Of a stretch of DNA of 64,000 bases, positions 28,798 to 38,271 are shown in pieces (positions within the stretch are counted from its first letter, which is position 1; each line of letters opens with the position of its first letter). The notes below the pieces were generated by a model. The model had not been told where the DNA came from and made no database searches. It saw only the letters and a list, made by a program, of their open reading frames with translations. Made by a program: the position numbers and the translations under genes. Source of the stretch: Gallaecimonas pentaromativorans (GTDB lineage: Bacteria; Pseudomonadota; Gammaproteobacteria; Enterobacterales; Gallaecimonadaceae); the NCBI RefSeq assembly GCF_003751625.1, contig NZ_RJUL01000008.1, forward strand, positions 143,236 through 207,235, in the 5' to 3' direction.

Positions 28798-29925
28798 ATG
28801 GCAACAACTGGCAGCGAAGCGCCTATCGCAACGCCCCCAGTGCTGCTGACCATTGAAGGCGTCAGCAAATTCTTTGGCCAGGTCAAGGCAGTGGACAACG
28901 TCAGCCTGGAGATCAACAAGGGCGAGATCTTTGCCCTGCTGGGCGGTTCCGGCTCGGGTAAAAGTACCCTGCTAAGGATGCTGGCAGGCTTTGAGCAGCC
29001 CTCCAGTGGCCGCATTCTGGTAGACGGTGTGGATATCACCGAACTGCCCCCCTACAAGCGCCCCATCAACATGATGTTCCAGTCCTATGCCTTGTTCCCG
29101 CATATGACGGTGGCCCAGAACATTGCCTACGGCCTCAAGCAGGACGGCCTGGGGAAAGCAGAAATCGCGGCCAGGGTCGATGAAATGCTGCGCCTGGTGC
29201 GCATGACCGATTACGCCCAGCGCAAACCCCAGCAACTTTCCGGTGGCCAGCGCCAACGGGTGGCTCTTGCCCGCAGTTTGGCGAAAAAGCCCAAGCTGCT
29301 GCTGCTGGACGAGCCCATGGGGGCGCTGGACAAAAAGCTGCGCACCCAGATGCAGCTGGAGCTGGTGCAGATCATCGAGTCGGTGGGGGTAACCTGCGTC
29401 ATGGTAACCCACGACCAGGAAGAGGCCATGACCATGGCCCAGCGCATCGCCATCATGAACGAAGGCTGGATAGTGCAGCAGGGCAGCCCGCTGGACATCT
29501 ACGAAAGCCCCAATAGCCGCATGACCGCCGAGTTTGTCGGCTCGGTGAATATGTTTGAAGGGGAGCTGACCGACGACGCCCCCGACCATGCGATCATCCA
29601 TATTCCCGAGCTGCCGGTACCGGTGTTTGTGTCGCGCGGCGTCACCACCTCCATGGAAGATCCCATGGTGTTTGTAGCGGTGCGCCCCGAAAAAATGCAG
29701 GTGAGTTTTGAGGCGCCGGAAGACAGCCAATACAACTGGGCCCAGGGCAAGGTTCACGACATTGCCTATCTTGGCTCTCACTCGGTCTATTACATCCGCC
29801 TGAGCTCCGGTCAGCTTATCCAGAGTCAGTACACCAACATCGAACGCCGCGGCGAGCGCCCCACCTGGGGTGACGATGTGTACGTGTGGTGGGAGTCCGC
29901 CAGCGCCATGGTGCTGAGGAGCTGA
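28798..29925 (+). CDS. potG: Polyamine ABC transporter ATPase PotG
   Basis: A 375-residue ABC ATPase. Walker A GGSGSGKST, Q-loop FQSYALFPHM, signature LSGGQRQRVALARSL, Walker B LLLLDEPMGALD, and the switch His in VMVTHDQEEAMT. The C-terminal ~120 residues form the TOBE regulatory domain (VAVRPEKM). It hydrolyses ATP for uptake through PotH/PotI. ATG 28798 has GGAGGT upstream; stop overlaps the potH start. Confidence 0.95.
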   Translation: MATTGSEAPIATPPVLLTIEGVSKFFGQVKAVDNVSLEINKGEIFALLGGSGSGKSTLLRMLAGFEQPSSGRILVDGVDITELPPYKRPINMMFQSYALFPHMTVAQNIAYGLKQDGLGKAEIAARVDEMLRLVRMTDYAQRKPQQLSGGQRQRVALARSLAKKPKLLLLDEPMGALDKKLRTQMQLELVQIIESVGVTCVMVTHDQEEAMTMAQRIAIMNEGWIVQQGSPLDIYESPNSRMTAEFVGSVNMFEGELTDDAPDHAIIHIPELPVPVFVSRGVTTSMEDPMVFVAVRPEKMQVSFEAPEDSQYNWAQGKVHDIAYLGSHSVYYIRLSSGQLIQSQYTNIERRGERPTWGDDVYVWWESASAMVLRS

Positions 29926-30812
29926 TGATGAAGATCCCCGGTCGCCGCTTTGTAATGGGCATCCCCTTTGCCTGGCTGCTGCTGTTCTTCGTGGTGCCTT
30001 TTCTCATCGTCCTGAAGATCAGCCTCTCCGAAAGCATTGTCGGCATTCCGCCCTACAAGCCGCTGCTGGAATGGGCTGACGATACCCTCAAGGTGGTGAT
30101 GAACTTTGGCAACTTCGTGTGGCTGGCCGGTGACGGCCTCTACTTTGATGCCTATTTCAACTCCTTGAAGGTGGCGGCCATCAGCACCTTGCTGTGCCTG
30201 CTGGTGGGCTACCCCATGGCTTATGCCATTGCCCGCGCCAAGCCCAGCACCCAGCCGGCGCTGCTGCTGCTGATCATGCTGCCCAGCTGGACCAGCTTTC
30301 TTATCCGCATCTATGCCTGGATAGGCATCCTCAAAAATCAGGGGCTGCTGAACCAGTTTTTGATGTGGCTGGGGGTTATTCACGAGCCGCTGCATATCCT
30401 CAATACCAACACTGCCCTGTATATCGGCGTGGTTTATGCCTACCTGCCGTTTATGGTGCTGCCCCTTTACGCCAACCTGAGCCGCCACGACCAGTCCCTG
30501 CTGGAAGCGGCCTCCGACCTTGGCGCCCGGGGCTGGAAGGCGTTTTTCACTGTGACTTTGCCGCTGTCCAAGGCCGGCATGATTGCCGGTGCCATGCTGG
30601 TGTTTATCCCGGTGGTAGGGGAGTTTGTGATCCCCGAGCTGCTGGGAGGCCCCCAGAGCCTGATGATCGGTAAAGTGCTGTGGAACGAGTTCTTCGCTAA
30701 CCGCGACTGGCCGGTAGCGGCCGCCCTGGCGGTGGTGATGCTGGCGCTATTGTGCCTGCCGATTGCCTATTTCAACCACCAGCAAGCCAAGGAACTGGAG
30801 GGCGAACAATGA
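29925..30812 (+). CDS. potH: Polyamine ABC transporter permease PotH
   Basis: A 295-residue inner-membrane permease with six predicted helices. The EAA loop reads EAASDLGARGWKAFFTVTLPLSKAGM, which docks on the PotG ATPase. The N-terminal FAWLLLFFVVPFLIVLKISLS is a typical first helix. Its ATG overlaps the potG stop, and its stop overlaps the potI start, so the three are translationally coupled. Confidence 0.95.
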   Translation: MMKIPGRRFVMGIPFAWLLLFFVVPFLIVLKISLSESIVGIPPYKPLLEWADDTLKVVMNFGNFVWLAGDGLYFDAYFNSLKVAAISTLLCLLVGYPMAYAIARAKPSTQPALLLLIMLPSWTSFLIRIYAWIGILKNQGLLNQFLMWLGVIHEPLHILNTNTALYIGVVYAYLPFMVLPLYANLSRHDQSLLEAASDLGARGWKAFFTVTLPLSKAGMIAGAMLVFIPVVGEFVIPELLGGPQSLMIGKVLWNEFFANRDWPVAAALAVVMLALLCLPIAYFNHQQAKELEGEQ

Positions 30813-31657
30813 GCCGGTTTTCGCTGCGTGGACTGAGCCCGGCCCGGGTCTGGTTTGTGCTGGGCCTTATCTTCCTGTACGCGCCGATGGTTATTCTCAT
30901 CATCTACTCGTTTAACAGCGCCCGGGTGGTGACGGTGTGGGCCGGTTTTTCCACCAAATGGTACGGCGAGCTGTTTAGCGACAACCAACTGATGAGTGCG
31001 GTGTGGGTAAGCCTGCGGGTGGCGTTCTTTACCGCCTGCACCGCCGTGGTGCTGGGCACCATGGCCGCCTTTGTGCTGGTGCGTTTTCGCCCCAGCCGCT
31101 GGAAGACGGCGTTTTCCAGCATGGTCACGGCGCCGCTGGTAATGCCTGACGTTATTATCGGCCTGTCGCTGCTGCTGCTGTTTGTGGCCATGGCCAACAC
31201 CCTGGGCTGGCCCCAGGACCGCGGTATGGTCACCATCTGGATAGCCCACGTCACCTTCTGCTCGGCCTATGCGGCGGTGGTGATCACCTCGCGGCTGCGG
31301 GAGATGGACTTAAGCCTGGAAGAAGCCGCCATGGATCTCGGCGCGGCGCCCTTCAAGACCTTTATGACCATCACCCTGCCACTGCTGACCCCGGCCCTGG
31401 CGGCGGCCTGGCTGCTGTCTTTTACCTTGTCTATCGACGATTTGGTGATCGCCAGCTTTGTGTCCGGCCCCGGCGCCACCACTTTGCCCATGGAAGTATT
31501 CAGCTCGGTGCGTATGGGGATCTCCCCCAAGGTCAATGCCCTGGCAACGCTGATCATCCTGGTGGTGTCGTTGGCCGCCTTTATCAGCTGGCTGCTGGTG
31601 CGGCGCGCCGAAAAGCGGCGCAGCAACGATCTTAAGGCCCTCAAAGGCACGGCTTGA
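30809..31657 (+). CDS. potI: Polyamine ABC transporter permease PotI
   Basis: A 282-residue permease with six helices. First helix ARVWFVLGLIFLYAPMVILIIYSFN is PotI/PotC-like. The EAA loop is EEAAMDLGAAPFKTFMTITLPLLTPAL. It forms the channel with PotH. A perfect terminator follows, so potFGHI is a complete unit. Confidence 0.95.
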   Translation: MSRFSLRGLSPARVWFVLGLIFLYAPMVILIIYSFNSARVVTVWAGFSTKWYGELFSDNQLMSAVWVSLRVAFFTACTAVVLGTMAAFVLVRFRPSRWKTAFSSMVTAPLVMPDVIIGLSLLLLFVAMANTLGWPQDRGMVTIWIAHVTFCSAYAAVVITSRLREMDLSLEEAAMDLGAAPFKTFMTITLPLLTPALAAAWLLSFTLSIDDLVIASFVSGPGATTLPMEVFSSVRMGISPKVNALATLIILVVSLAAFISWLLVRRAEKRRSNDLKALKGTA

Positions 31658-31667
31658 TGCCCAGGTG

Positions 31668-31700
31668 AAAAAACGGCAAGGTGACCTTGCCGTTTTTTTT
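31668..31700 (+). terminator. Rho-independent terminator of potFGHI
   Basis: ACGGCAAG / CTTGCCGT with loop GTGAC, flanked by A6 and T8. Confidence 0.93.
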
Positions 31701-31711
31701 GGAGCCTGCCC

Positions 31712-32413
31712 GTGAAAGTCGCCCTGCTGCAAACCGATATCCTGCATCCCGAGTTTCTCGATGAGTATCTGGGCTATGGCCATATGTTCCAGCAGCTGTT
31801 TGGCGCCGCTGGCCTTGAGGTACAAAGCGAGATCTTCAGCGTTATCGACGGTATCTATCCCGAACATCCCAGCGCCTTCGACGCCCTCTTGGTAACCGGC
31901 TCCAAGGCCGACGCCTTTAGCGATGAACCCTGGGTGTTGCGGCTGGCCGATTACCTGCGCGTGCGCCACCAGCAGGGGCAAAAACTGCTGGGCATCTGCT
32001 TTGGCCACCAACTGCTGGCCCATGCCCTGGGCGGGCGCGCCGAGCGCGCCCAAGGCGGCTGGGGAGTGGGGGTGATGGATTATCAGTGGCAAAGCCAGCC
32101 AGTCTGGCTCAAGGCCGAGACGCCCGTTTTTAAACTGATTTGCAGCCACCGCGACCAGGTTACCGCCTTGCCTCCCGGTGCCACCTTGCTGGCGGCCAAT
32201 GCTTTTTGCCCCCATGCCGCCTTTCATATGGGCGATAAGGTGCTGGCCTTCCAAGGCCACCCGGAATTTACCGCCGACTACGGCGCGGCGCTCTTGAAAA
32301 AGCGCTGGGCCGATATCGGCGAAGACCGGGCAGGGCCAGCCCTTGAAAGCTACCAGCAGGGCCACGACGGCCTGGCGGTGGCCAAGGTGATGGCCGATTT
32401 TATCCGCTACTGA
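31712..32413 (+). CDS. Class I glutamine amidotransferase
   Basis: A 233-residue GMP-synthase-like amidotransferase. The nucleophile elbow is GICFGHQLLAHALGG and the His-Glu pair is in QGHPEF, so the catalytic triad is complete. Start is GTG at 31712 with GGAG upstream. Such stand-alone domains hydrolyse gamma-glutamyl amides. Its place right behind a polyamine importer raises a role in gamma-glutamyl polyamine breakdown, but it lacks clear PuuD features and a terminator separates it from potI. Confidence 0.88.
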   Translation: MKVALLQTDILHPEFLDEYLGYGHMFQQLFGAAGLEVQSEIFSVIDGIYPEHPSAFDALLVTGSKADAFSDEPWVLRLADYLRVRHQQGQKLLGICFGHQLLAHALGGRAERAQGGWGVGVMDYQWQSQPVWLKAETPVFKLICSHRDQVTALPPGATLLAANAFCPHAAFHMGDKVLAFQGHPEFTADYGAALLKKRWADIGEDRAGPALESYQQGHDGLAVAKVMADFIRY

Positions 32414-32440
32414 AAAAGCCGCCCCGAGGCGGCTTTTTTA
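32413..32440 (+). terminator. Rho-independent terminator of the amidotransferase gene
   Basis: AAAAAGCCGCC / GGCGGCTTTTT, loop CCGA. It also faces the aroG stop from the other side. Confidence 0.9.
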
Positions 32441-32452
32441 GGAAAGGCCTAT

Positions 32453-33505
32453 TTAGGAGGTGCGGCGTTTTCTGACGCAGGCAGCCAGTTCGCGCAGCAC
32501 CTTGTCGGTGGCGTCCCAGCCGATACAGGCATCGGTGATGGACTGGCCGTAAACCGGCGCCTTGCCTTCCACCAGATCTTGGCGGCCTTCCACCAGGTGG
32601 CTTTCAATCATCACCCCGAACACGGCGCTGTTGCCGCCGGCGATTTGCCCGCCCACGTCTTCGGCCACGTCCAGCTGCTTCTGGTATTGCTTGAGGCTGT
32701 TGGCGTGGGAGAAATCAATCATGATCTTCTGGCGAAGCTTGGCCTTGGCCAGCTTGTCGGTGACGTCCTGCACGTCTTCTTTGCTGTAGTTGGGGGCTTG
32801 GCCGCCGCGCAGGATGATGTGGCAGTCTTCGTTACCGGCGGTGGAGACAATGGCGCTGTGGCCGAACTTGGTCACCGACAAAAAGTGGTGCGGCGCCGAG
32901 GCGCTGCGGATGGCGTCGGCGGCGATTTTAATGTTGCCGTCGGTACCGTTTTTAAAGCCCACCGGGCAAGAAAGGCCGGAGGCGAGCTCCCGGTGTACCT
33001 GGGATTCGGTGGTGCGGGCGCCGATAGCGCCCCAGCTGATGAGGTCTGCCAGGTACTGGGGGGTGATCATGTCCAAAAATTCCACCGCCGTGGGCACGCC
33101 CATGTCGGTGAGATCCAGCAGCAGTTTGCGGCCAATGCGCAGGCCGTCGTTGATGTTGCAGCTGTTGTCCATGTAGGGGTCGTTGATAAGGCCCTTCCAG
33201 CCCACCGTGGTGCGGGGCTTTTCAAAGTAGACCCGCATCACCACTTCCAGATCGTCCTTGAGCTCTTCGCGCAGCACCTTGAGCTTGGCGGCGTATTCCA
33301 CGGCGGCTTTGGGGTCGTGGATGGAGCAGGGGCCGACAATCACCAGCAGGCGGTCGTCGCGGTCGTTGAGAATTTCATGGATGGCATTGCGGGCATCGGA
33401 CACGGTCTTGGCAGCCTGGTCCGTGGTCGGAAACTTTTCCAGAATGGCGATGGGGGGAAGCAGTTCTTTGATCTCGAGAATTCGCAGATCGTCATTCGGG
33501 AGCAT
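32453..33505 (-). CDS. aroG: DAHP synthase, AroG type
   Basis: A 350-residue enzyme that joins phosphoenolpyruvate and erythrose 4-phosphate in the first step of aromatic synthesis. It is very close to E. coli AroG along its length: NDDLRILEIKELLPP, VIVGPCSIHDPKAA, VYFEKPRTTVGWKGLINDP, GARTTESQVHRELASGL, KIMIDFSHANS and YGQSITDACIGW. The metal Cys and feedback-site region are conserved, suggesting phenylalanine sensitivity by homology. Transcribed alone. Confidence 0.95.
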   Translation of the reverse strand: MLPNDDLRILEIKELLPPIAILEKFPTTDQAAKTVSDARNAIHEILNDRDDRLLVIVGPCSIHDPKAAVEYAAKLKVLREELKDDLEVVMRVYFEKPRTTVGWKGLINDPYMDNSCNINDGLRIGRKLLLDLTDMGVPTAVEFLDMITPQYLADLISWGAIGARTTESQVHRELASGLSCPVGFKNGTDGNIKIAADAIRSASAPHHFLSVTKFGHSAIVSTAGNEDCHIILRGGQAPNYSKEDVQDVTDKLAKAKLRQKIMIDFSHANSLKQYQKQLDVAEDVGGQIAGGNSAVFGVMIESHLVEGRQDLVEGKAPVYGQSITDACIGWDATDKVLRELAACVRKRRTS

Positions 33506-33554
33506 GGTTTCTTTTCCTTTGGATCAAACATTCAAACAGTGTAAGGCCTTTACC

Positions 33555-34007
33555 TTAACCGGCTTTGCAGACCGCCGCATTACCGTATCCTTCGATAAAG
33601 GCGTTCGGCATCCGGCGCGGGCGGCCTGTACTAATCTCGATGCACACAAAGCGCACCTCGCCGCGAAACAGGGTTTTACCGTCCGCCACCCGAATGAGCT
33701 GAAAGCCCCGCCGGGAGCTGAGCTTGCCGTCGGTATCCAAGACCCAGGTGCCCAGCAGCAGTTGGTCGCCCTCAAGGGCGGCGGCCAGATAGTGGTATTG
33801 GGCATGGGCCATGGCCATGGCGCGGTCCAGTTCGCGGTAGCACGCCAGCCCCAGGCCCAAGGCCGTGGTGTGGCGCCAGGCGATGTCGCCACACCAGCCG
33901 ACATAAACGGCATTGTTGGTATGGCCCAGTTCATCGATATGGCTGGCATCAACGGTCAATTCCCAGGTGAAGGGGGCCGGATGATCCCAGGTGAATGGCG
34001 TGTCCAT
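33555..34007 (-). CDS. Hotdog-fold acyl-CoA thioesterase
   Basis: A 150-residue 4HBT-type protein. The catalytic block DELGHTNNAVYVGWCGDIAW fits the YbgC/FadM hotdog pattern (Asp/His-Asn-NA-Y). It would hydrolyse acyl-CoA thioesters in the cytoplasm. Substrate not known. It diverges from rlmD. Confidence 0.88.
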   Translation of the reverse strand: MDTPFTWDHPAPFTWELTVDASHIDELGHTNNAVYVGWCGDIAWRHTTALGLGLACYRELDRAMAMAHAQYHYLAAALEGDQLLLGTWVLDTDGKLSSRRGFQLIRVADGKTLFRGEVRFVCIEISTGRPRRMPNAFIEGYGNAAVCKAG

Positions 34008-34140
34008 GGCGGGTACGGGCTGGCTGCGGTCGGCTCAAACTAGCAAGGCCTGTGAACAGGGGCAAGATCTGGTGATTATTTGTTGTGGCCGGGCCTTGCC
34101 AGCCGTAAGATGCGCCTCCCCCAATTCCCCCGGAGCCACC

Positions 34141-35478
34141 ATGTCCAAGGTCATCGAGACCCTTGATATCACTTCCCTGACCGATAAAGGCGACGGCATT
34201 GCCAGCCTGGGCTCGCGCCGCGTCTTTGTTGCAGGTGCCTTGCCGGGGGAAACCGTCACCGCCGAGCTGTTTGGTATCAAGGCCGGTTATGCCCAGGGCC
34301 AGCTGCTGGAGGTGCTGCAACCTTCGCCGGCGCGGCGCGAGCCCTTTTGCCGCCATAGCGAGTGCGGCGGCTGCCAGCTTGGTACCCTCGATTATCAGGC
34401 GCAGCTTGAGATGAAAGCCGAGCGGGTGGGTAAAGCCCTGGCCGCCCGTGGCCTCGAGGCCGACATTGCGCCCTGCCTTGGCATGAGCAGCCCCCTTGGC
34501 TATCGCAACAAGTCGCTTTATAACGTGCTGGCCCAGGACGGGGTCAGTGACATCGGCTTTTTCAAAAAGCACAGCCACCAGTTGGTGGCCGCTGACGACT
34601 GCCCGGTGCAGGGCGACAAGGTGCCGGCGCTGCTGGCCGAGGTGCGCCGCTGGATGCACGATTTTGCCATCCAAGGCTATAACGAGGCCGAACACAGTGG
34701 CCAGCTGCGCGGCGTGATGGTGCGCGAAGGGCGCGCTACCGGCCAGTGGATGCTGGTGCTGGTGGCCCTTGGCGACAACCTGCCGGGCCTCGATGCCCTA
34801 ACCGATGCCCTTGGCAAGGCCTGCCCCTGGCTGACCAGCCTGGTGCTGAACATCAACCCCGAGCGGGGCAACCGCATCCTCGGCCATGAAGAGCGGGTAC
34901 TGCTGGGCAGCGCCGTGATTGAAGACCGCCTCGGCGGCCTCAATTTCGCCCTTTCCGGCCAATCTTTCTTCCAGATCAATCCCGAGCAGACCGAAAAGCT
35001 CTACGCTACCGCCCTGGACTTTGCTGCTCTTACCGGCGCCGAGCAGGTGTTCGACCTTTATTGCGGTATCGGCACCATCTCGCTGCTGCTGGCCAAAAAG
35101 GCCAAGTCGGTGGTGGGTATCGAGCTGGTGGAGCAAGCCATCATTGACGCCCGTGCCAACGCCGAGCGCAACGGTATCAGCAATGCCGAGTTCCACGCCG
35201 GTAAGGCCGAGCTATTGCTGGCCGAGCTGAACCAGCAAGGCCATAACGCCGACGTGGTGCTGCTGGACCCGCCCCGCAAGGGCTGCGACGGCGCGGTGCT
35301 AGACACCCTGCTGGCCATGGCGCCGGCCACCCTGGTTTATGTATCGTGCGACCCGGACTCCCTGGCGCGGGATCTGGCCAAACTGTGCGCCGGTGGCTAC
35401 CGCCTCGACAAGGTGCAACCGGTGGACATGTTCCCCCATAGCCTGCATGTGGAGACGGTGGTACGGCTGGTGCGCTAA
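34141..35478 (+). CDS. rlmD: 23S rRNA (uracil-C5)-methyltransferase RlmD-like
   Basis: A 445-residue enzyme. A TRAM domain (ETLDITSLTDKGDGIA) covers residues 1-60. The iron-sulfur Cys are CRHSECGGC plus one in ADDCPV. The SAM methyltransferase part has QVFDLYCGIGTISLLLA, LLDPPRKGCDG and the catalytic Cys in VYVSCDPDSLARDL. It makes m5U in 23S rRNA, position 1939 by homology. Which site is modified cannot be told from sequence. The ATG at 34141 is preferred; upstream in-frame sequence lacks family similarity. Confidence 0.92.
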   Translation: MSKVIETLDITSLTDKGDGIASLGSRRVFVAGALPGETVTAELFGIKAGYAQGQLLEVLQPSPARREPFCRHSECGGCQLGTLDYQAQLEMKAERVGKALAARGLEADIAPCLGMSSPLGYRNKSLYNVLAQDGVSDIGFFKKHSHQLVAADDCPVQGDKVPALLAEVRRWMHDFAIQGYNEAEHSGQLRGVMVREGRATGQWMLVLVALGDNLPGLDALTDALGKACPWLTSLVLNINPERGNRILGHEERVLLGSAVIEDRLGGLNFALSGQSFFQINPEQTEKLYATALDFAALTGAEQVFDLYCGIGTISLLLAKKAKSVVGIELVEQAIIDARANAERNGISNAEFHAGKAELLLAELNQQGHNADVVLLDPPRKGCDGAVLDTLLAMAPATLVYVSCDPDSLARDLAKLCAGGYRLDKVQPVDMFPHSLHVETVVRLVR

Positions 35479-35488
35479 CGCGGGCCAT

Positions 35489-35517
35489 TTGTGAAGTGGC
35501 GGCATTTTTGTTATAAG
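35489..35517 (+). promoter_or_regulatory. Sigma-70-like promoter for mepM
   Basis: TTGTGA-N17-TATAAG, about 115 bp before the mepM ATG and just after rlmD. Confidence 0.5.
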
Positions 35518-35633
35518 GTCACAGTTCGACGTGAGGGGCCTGAACTTTTTCAGGGCCGGGCGCTCTCACCAGCCAGGCAGTCCATCCAAGGTATTTGCCA
35601 GCAGTAAAGGTGAATTGAGAGGGCCGAACGCTG

Positions 35634-36953
35634 ATGCGTCGCAATGACACGACTGACAAGTTAATCCAGACATTCACCCGCCTGCCCAAGGTGCACAAGC
35701 TCGCCATTGCCTCGGTGACCTTGTTGGTGGCCGCCGCCCTGATGATGCCCAAAGAGCATCAGCCGGTGCCGCTGGTACTGGACCCGCCTCTTGTTCAGCC
35801 TGCCGCCCAAGATGCCGATACCAGCCCTGGTGAAGAGGCGCCAGTCGCCACCGCCGAGGACGCGGCCAAGGCCGGTATTGCCTTGCCGGATATCGAATAC
35901 CAAATTCGCCCCGGCGATACCCTTAGCGATATTTTTAACCACCTGGGCGTGGGCCAAAGCGCCATGTACCAGGTGCTCGAATCTGACCAGGAAATTCTTG
36001 CTCTCGATACCCTGCAACCGGGAGACACCCTGCGCTTTTGGCTGGGTGGCGACAGCGGCACCGAGCTTGAGAAGCTGGAGCTGCGCTTTAACCTCGCCCA
36101 CCAGGTGATTTTCTCGCGGGTAGACGACAGCCATTTTGAGTTCCAGAAAGTCGATATTCCCGGCACCTGGCAAAGCGAGCCCCTGAGCGGCGAAATTAAC
36201 GGCAGCTTCTATGTCTCGGCCCAGAAGGCCGGGCTGTCCGATGCGGAAATTGCCCGTATCGCCGCCCTCTTTAAGGACAAACTCAATTTTGCCCGTGACC
36301 TGCGCGCCGGCGATCGCTTCCAGGTGGTGCGCCAGAGCCAGTTTGTAGATGGGCAGGCCACTGGCGATACCGAGCTGGACGCCATCCGTATCTTCAACCG
36401 CGACAAGGTGCTGACCGCCTACCTCTTTAGCGACGGCAGTTACTACGACAAAGACGGTGACAGCTTGGCCCGGGCCTTTTTGCGTTTCCCCACCGCTCGC
36501 CATTACCGGATAAGCTCGCCCTTCGATCCGCACCGCCACCACCCGGTGACCGGCCGCTACGCGCCCCACAACGGCACCGATTTCGCCTGCCCCAGCGGCA
36601 CCGCGGTGCTGGCTACCGCCGACGGCGTGGTGACCCGGGTCACCAACCACCCCTATGCCGGCAAATACATTGTTATCCAGCACGGCGGTAAGTACTTGAG
36701 CCGCTACCTGCACCTGAGTAAATCCCTGGTGCACAAAGGCCAGATAGTCAGCCGTGGCCAGAAGATAGCCCTGTCCGGTGCTACCGGCCGGGTCACCGGG
36801 CCGCACCTGCATTACGAGCTGCATATCAATGGCCACCCGGTAAACCCCATGACCGCCAAAATTCCCATGGCGGCCTCGGTGGACAGCAAGGACAGGCCAG
36901 CCTTTATGGCCGAAGTCAAAAAGCTCGAAGCCCAGATGGACAACGCGTCATAA
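35634..36953 (+). CDS. mepM: Murein DD-endopeptidase MepM-like (M23, LysM)
   Basis: A 439-residue membrane-anchored peptidoglycan hydrolase. One N-terminal helix (~23-38) precedes a Pro-rich linker. A LysM-like domain (YQIRPGDTLSDIFNHLG) and a Csd3/OapA-like region follow. The C-terminal M23 domain has HNGTDFACPSGTAV and LHYELH, so the zinc ligands HxxxD and HxH are intact. It cuts D-Ala-mDAP cross-links to allow wall expansion. It stands alone behind its own promoter. Confidence 0.93.
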   Translation: MRRNDTTDKLIQTFTRLPKVHKLAIASVTLLVAAALMMPKEHQPVPLVLDPPLVQPAAQDADTSPGEEAPVATAEDAAKAGIALPDIEYQIRPGDTLSDIFNHLGVGQSAMYQVLESDQEILALDTLQPGDTLRFWLGGDSGTELEKLELRFNLAHQVIFSRVDDSHFEFQKVDIPGTWQSEPLSGEINGSFYVSAQKAGLSDAEIARIAALFKDKLNFARDLRAGDRFQVVRQSQFVDGQATGDTELDAIRIFNRDKVLTAYLFSDGSYYDKDGDSLARAFLRFPTARHYRISSPFDPHRHHPVTGRYAPHNGTDFACPSGTAVLATADGVVTRVTNHPYAGKYIVIQHGGKYLSRYLHLSKSLVHKGQIVSRGQKIALSGATGRVTGPHLHYELHINGHPVNPMTAKIPMAASVDSKDRPAFMAEVKKLEAQMDNAS

Positions 36954-36980
36954 AAAAGGCCCCGCAAGGGGCCTTTTTTA
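36952..36980. terminator. Bidirectional terminator between mepM and the MFS gene
   Basis: AAAAAAGGCCCC / GGGGCCTTTTTT with loop GCAA, reaching into the MFS stop codon. Confidence 0.9.
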
Positions 36981-38186
36981 ACTGGATAGCTTATCCCTGT
37001 GGGTCAGGGCCGGGAACACTTTCATCCACAGCGCCACCACCGCCAGGGTGCCAATGCCGCCGATGATGATGGCTGGCACCACCCCGAACCAGGCCGCCGT
37101 AATCCCCGACTCGAACTCCCCAAGCTGGTTGGAGGTGCCGATAAAGATGTAGTTAACGGCGCTGACCCGGCCGCGCATGGCATCGGGGGTTTCAAGCTGG
37201 ATAAGGGTCGAGCGGATAATCACACTCACCATATCCGACGCTCCCAGCACCAGCAGCGCCCCCATGGACAGCCACAGGTTTTGTGACAGGCCAAAGACGA
37301 TGGTGGCGAGACCAAAAAGGGCAACGGCATAGAACATGGTCTTGCCCACCCGTTTTTCCAGCGGAAAGCGGGCCAGCCAGATGGACATCAGCAAGGCCCC
37401 CAACGCTGGCGCCGAGCGCAGCAGGCCAAGGCCCCAGGAGCCGGTGTGCAGGATATCCCTGGCCACAATGGGTAGCAGCGCCGTAGCACCACCCAGCAGC
37501 ACCGAGAACAAGTCCAGGGAAATGGCCCCCAGCACCACCGGGTTGTCGCGGATAAAGTGAATGCCGCTAAAAAGACTCTTCAGGCTGGCCGGTTCCTTGC
37601 GGGGGGCCTGGTATTCGTATTGCAGCGACAACAGCACCAGCGCCGAGACCAAAAAGAACACCACCGAGGCGCCATAGAGCCAGGAAGCGCCAATCAGGTA
37701 CACCAGGCCGCCAAGGGCCGGGCCGGCGATCACTGTGGCCTCGCGGGTGCCGGAGGTCAGGGCCAGGGCTCTTGGGAACTGGTCCGGGGTGATGAGGTTG
37801 GGAAGCAGCGCCTGGGTGGCGGGGGATTCAAAGGCGCGGGTGGCTCCCATCAGGGCGCCGCACACATAGATGATGGCCGGGCTTAGCTGGCCGCTGAGGT
37901 TGGCGTAGACCAGGCCGCCCATGGTTCCTGCCAGCACCAGCCGGCAGACAATCACAATCACCCGCCTGTTGTACTGGTCGGCCACATGGCCGGCCACTAA
38001 GGTCAGCAGCAGTTGCGGCACAAACTGGGCGAGACCAATCAGGCCCAGGCTCAAGGCGCTGTCGGTAAGGTCATACATTTGCCAGCCAATGCCCACCACC
38101 AGCATCTGGTAGGCAAGGGAAGAAGCGGTCTGGCCCAGCCAAAATCGCAAGAAGGCGCCATGGCGCAACAAGAAGGGACTCGACAT
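36978..38186 (-). CDS. MFS transporter (EntS-like MFS_3 type)
   Basis: A 402-residue protein with about twelve helices. FLRFWLGQTASSLAYQMLVVGIGWQMYDLT and VAGHVADQYNRRVIVIVCR hold the typical MFS A-motif. The layout with AFESPATQALLPNLI and PDAMRGRVSAVNYIFIG is that of the MFS_3/EntS type exporters. Export of siderophores is one possible role, but substrates in this group vary widely. Confidence 0.88.
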   Translation of the reverse strand: MSSPFLLRHGAFLRFWLGQTASSLAYQMLVVGIGWQMYDLTDSALSLGLIGLAQFVPQLLLTLVAGHVADQYNRRVIVIVCRLVLAGTMGGLVYANLSGQLSPAIIYVCGALMGATRAFESPATQALLPNLITPDQFPRALALTSGTREATVIAGPALGGLVYLIGASWLYGASVVFFLVSALVLLSLQYEYQAPRKEPASLKSLFSGIHFIRDNPVVLGAISLDLFSVLLGGATALLPIVARDILHTGSWGLGLLRSAPALGALLMSIWLARFPLEKRVGKTMFYAVALFGLATIVFGLSQNLWLSMGALLVLGASDMVSVIIRSTLIQLETPDAMRGRVSAVNYIFIGTSNQLGEFESGITAAWFGVVPAIIIGGIGTLAVVALWMKVFPALTHRDKLSS

Positions 38187-38271
38187 CAGAAACTACTCAA
38201 AACCGCAGGGGCGGCCATTTTACCTGGCTTTAGTTCGAGATTCCCGATGCTTGAGTTCAGTGGTTGGCCAG

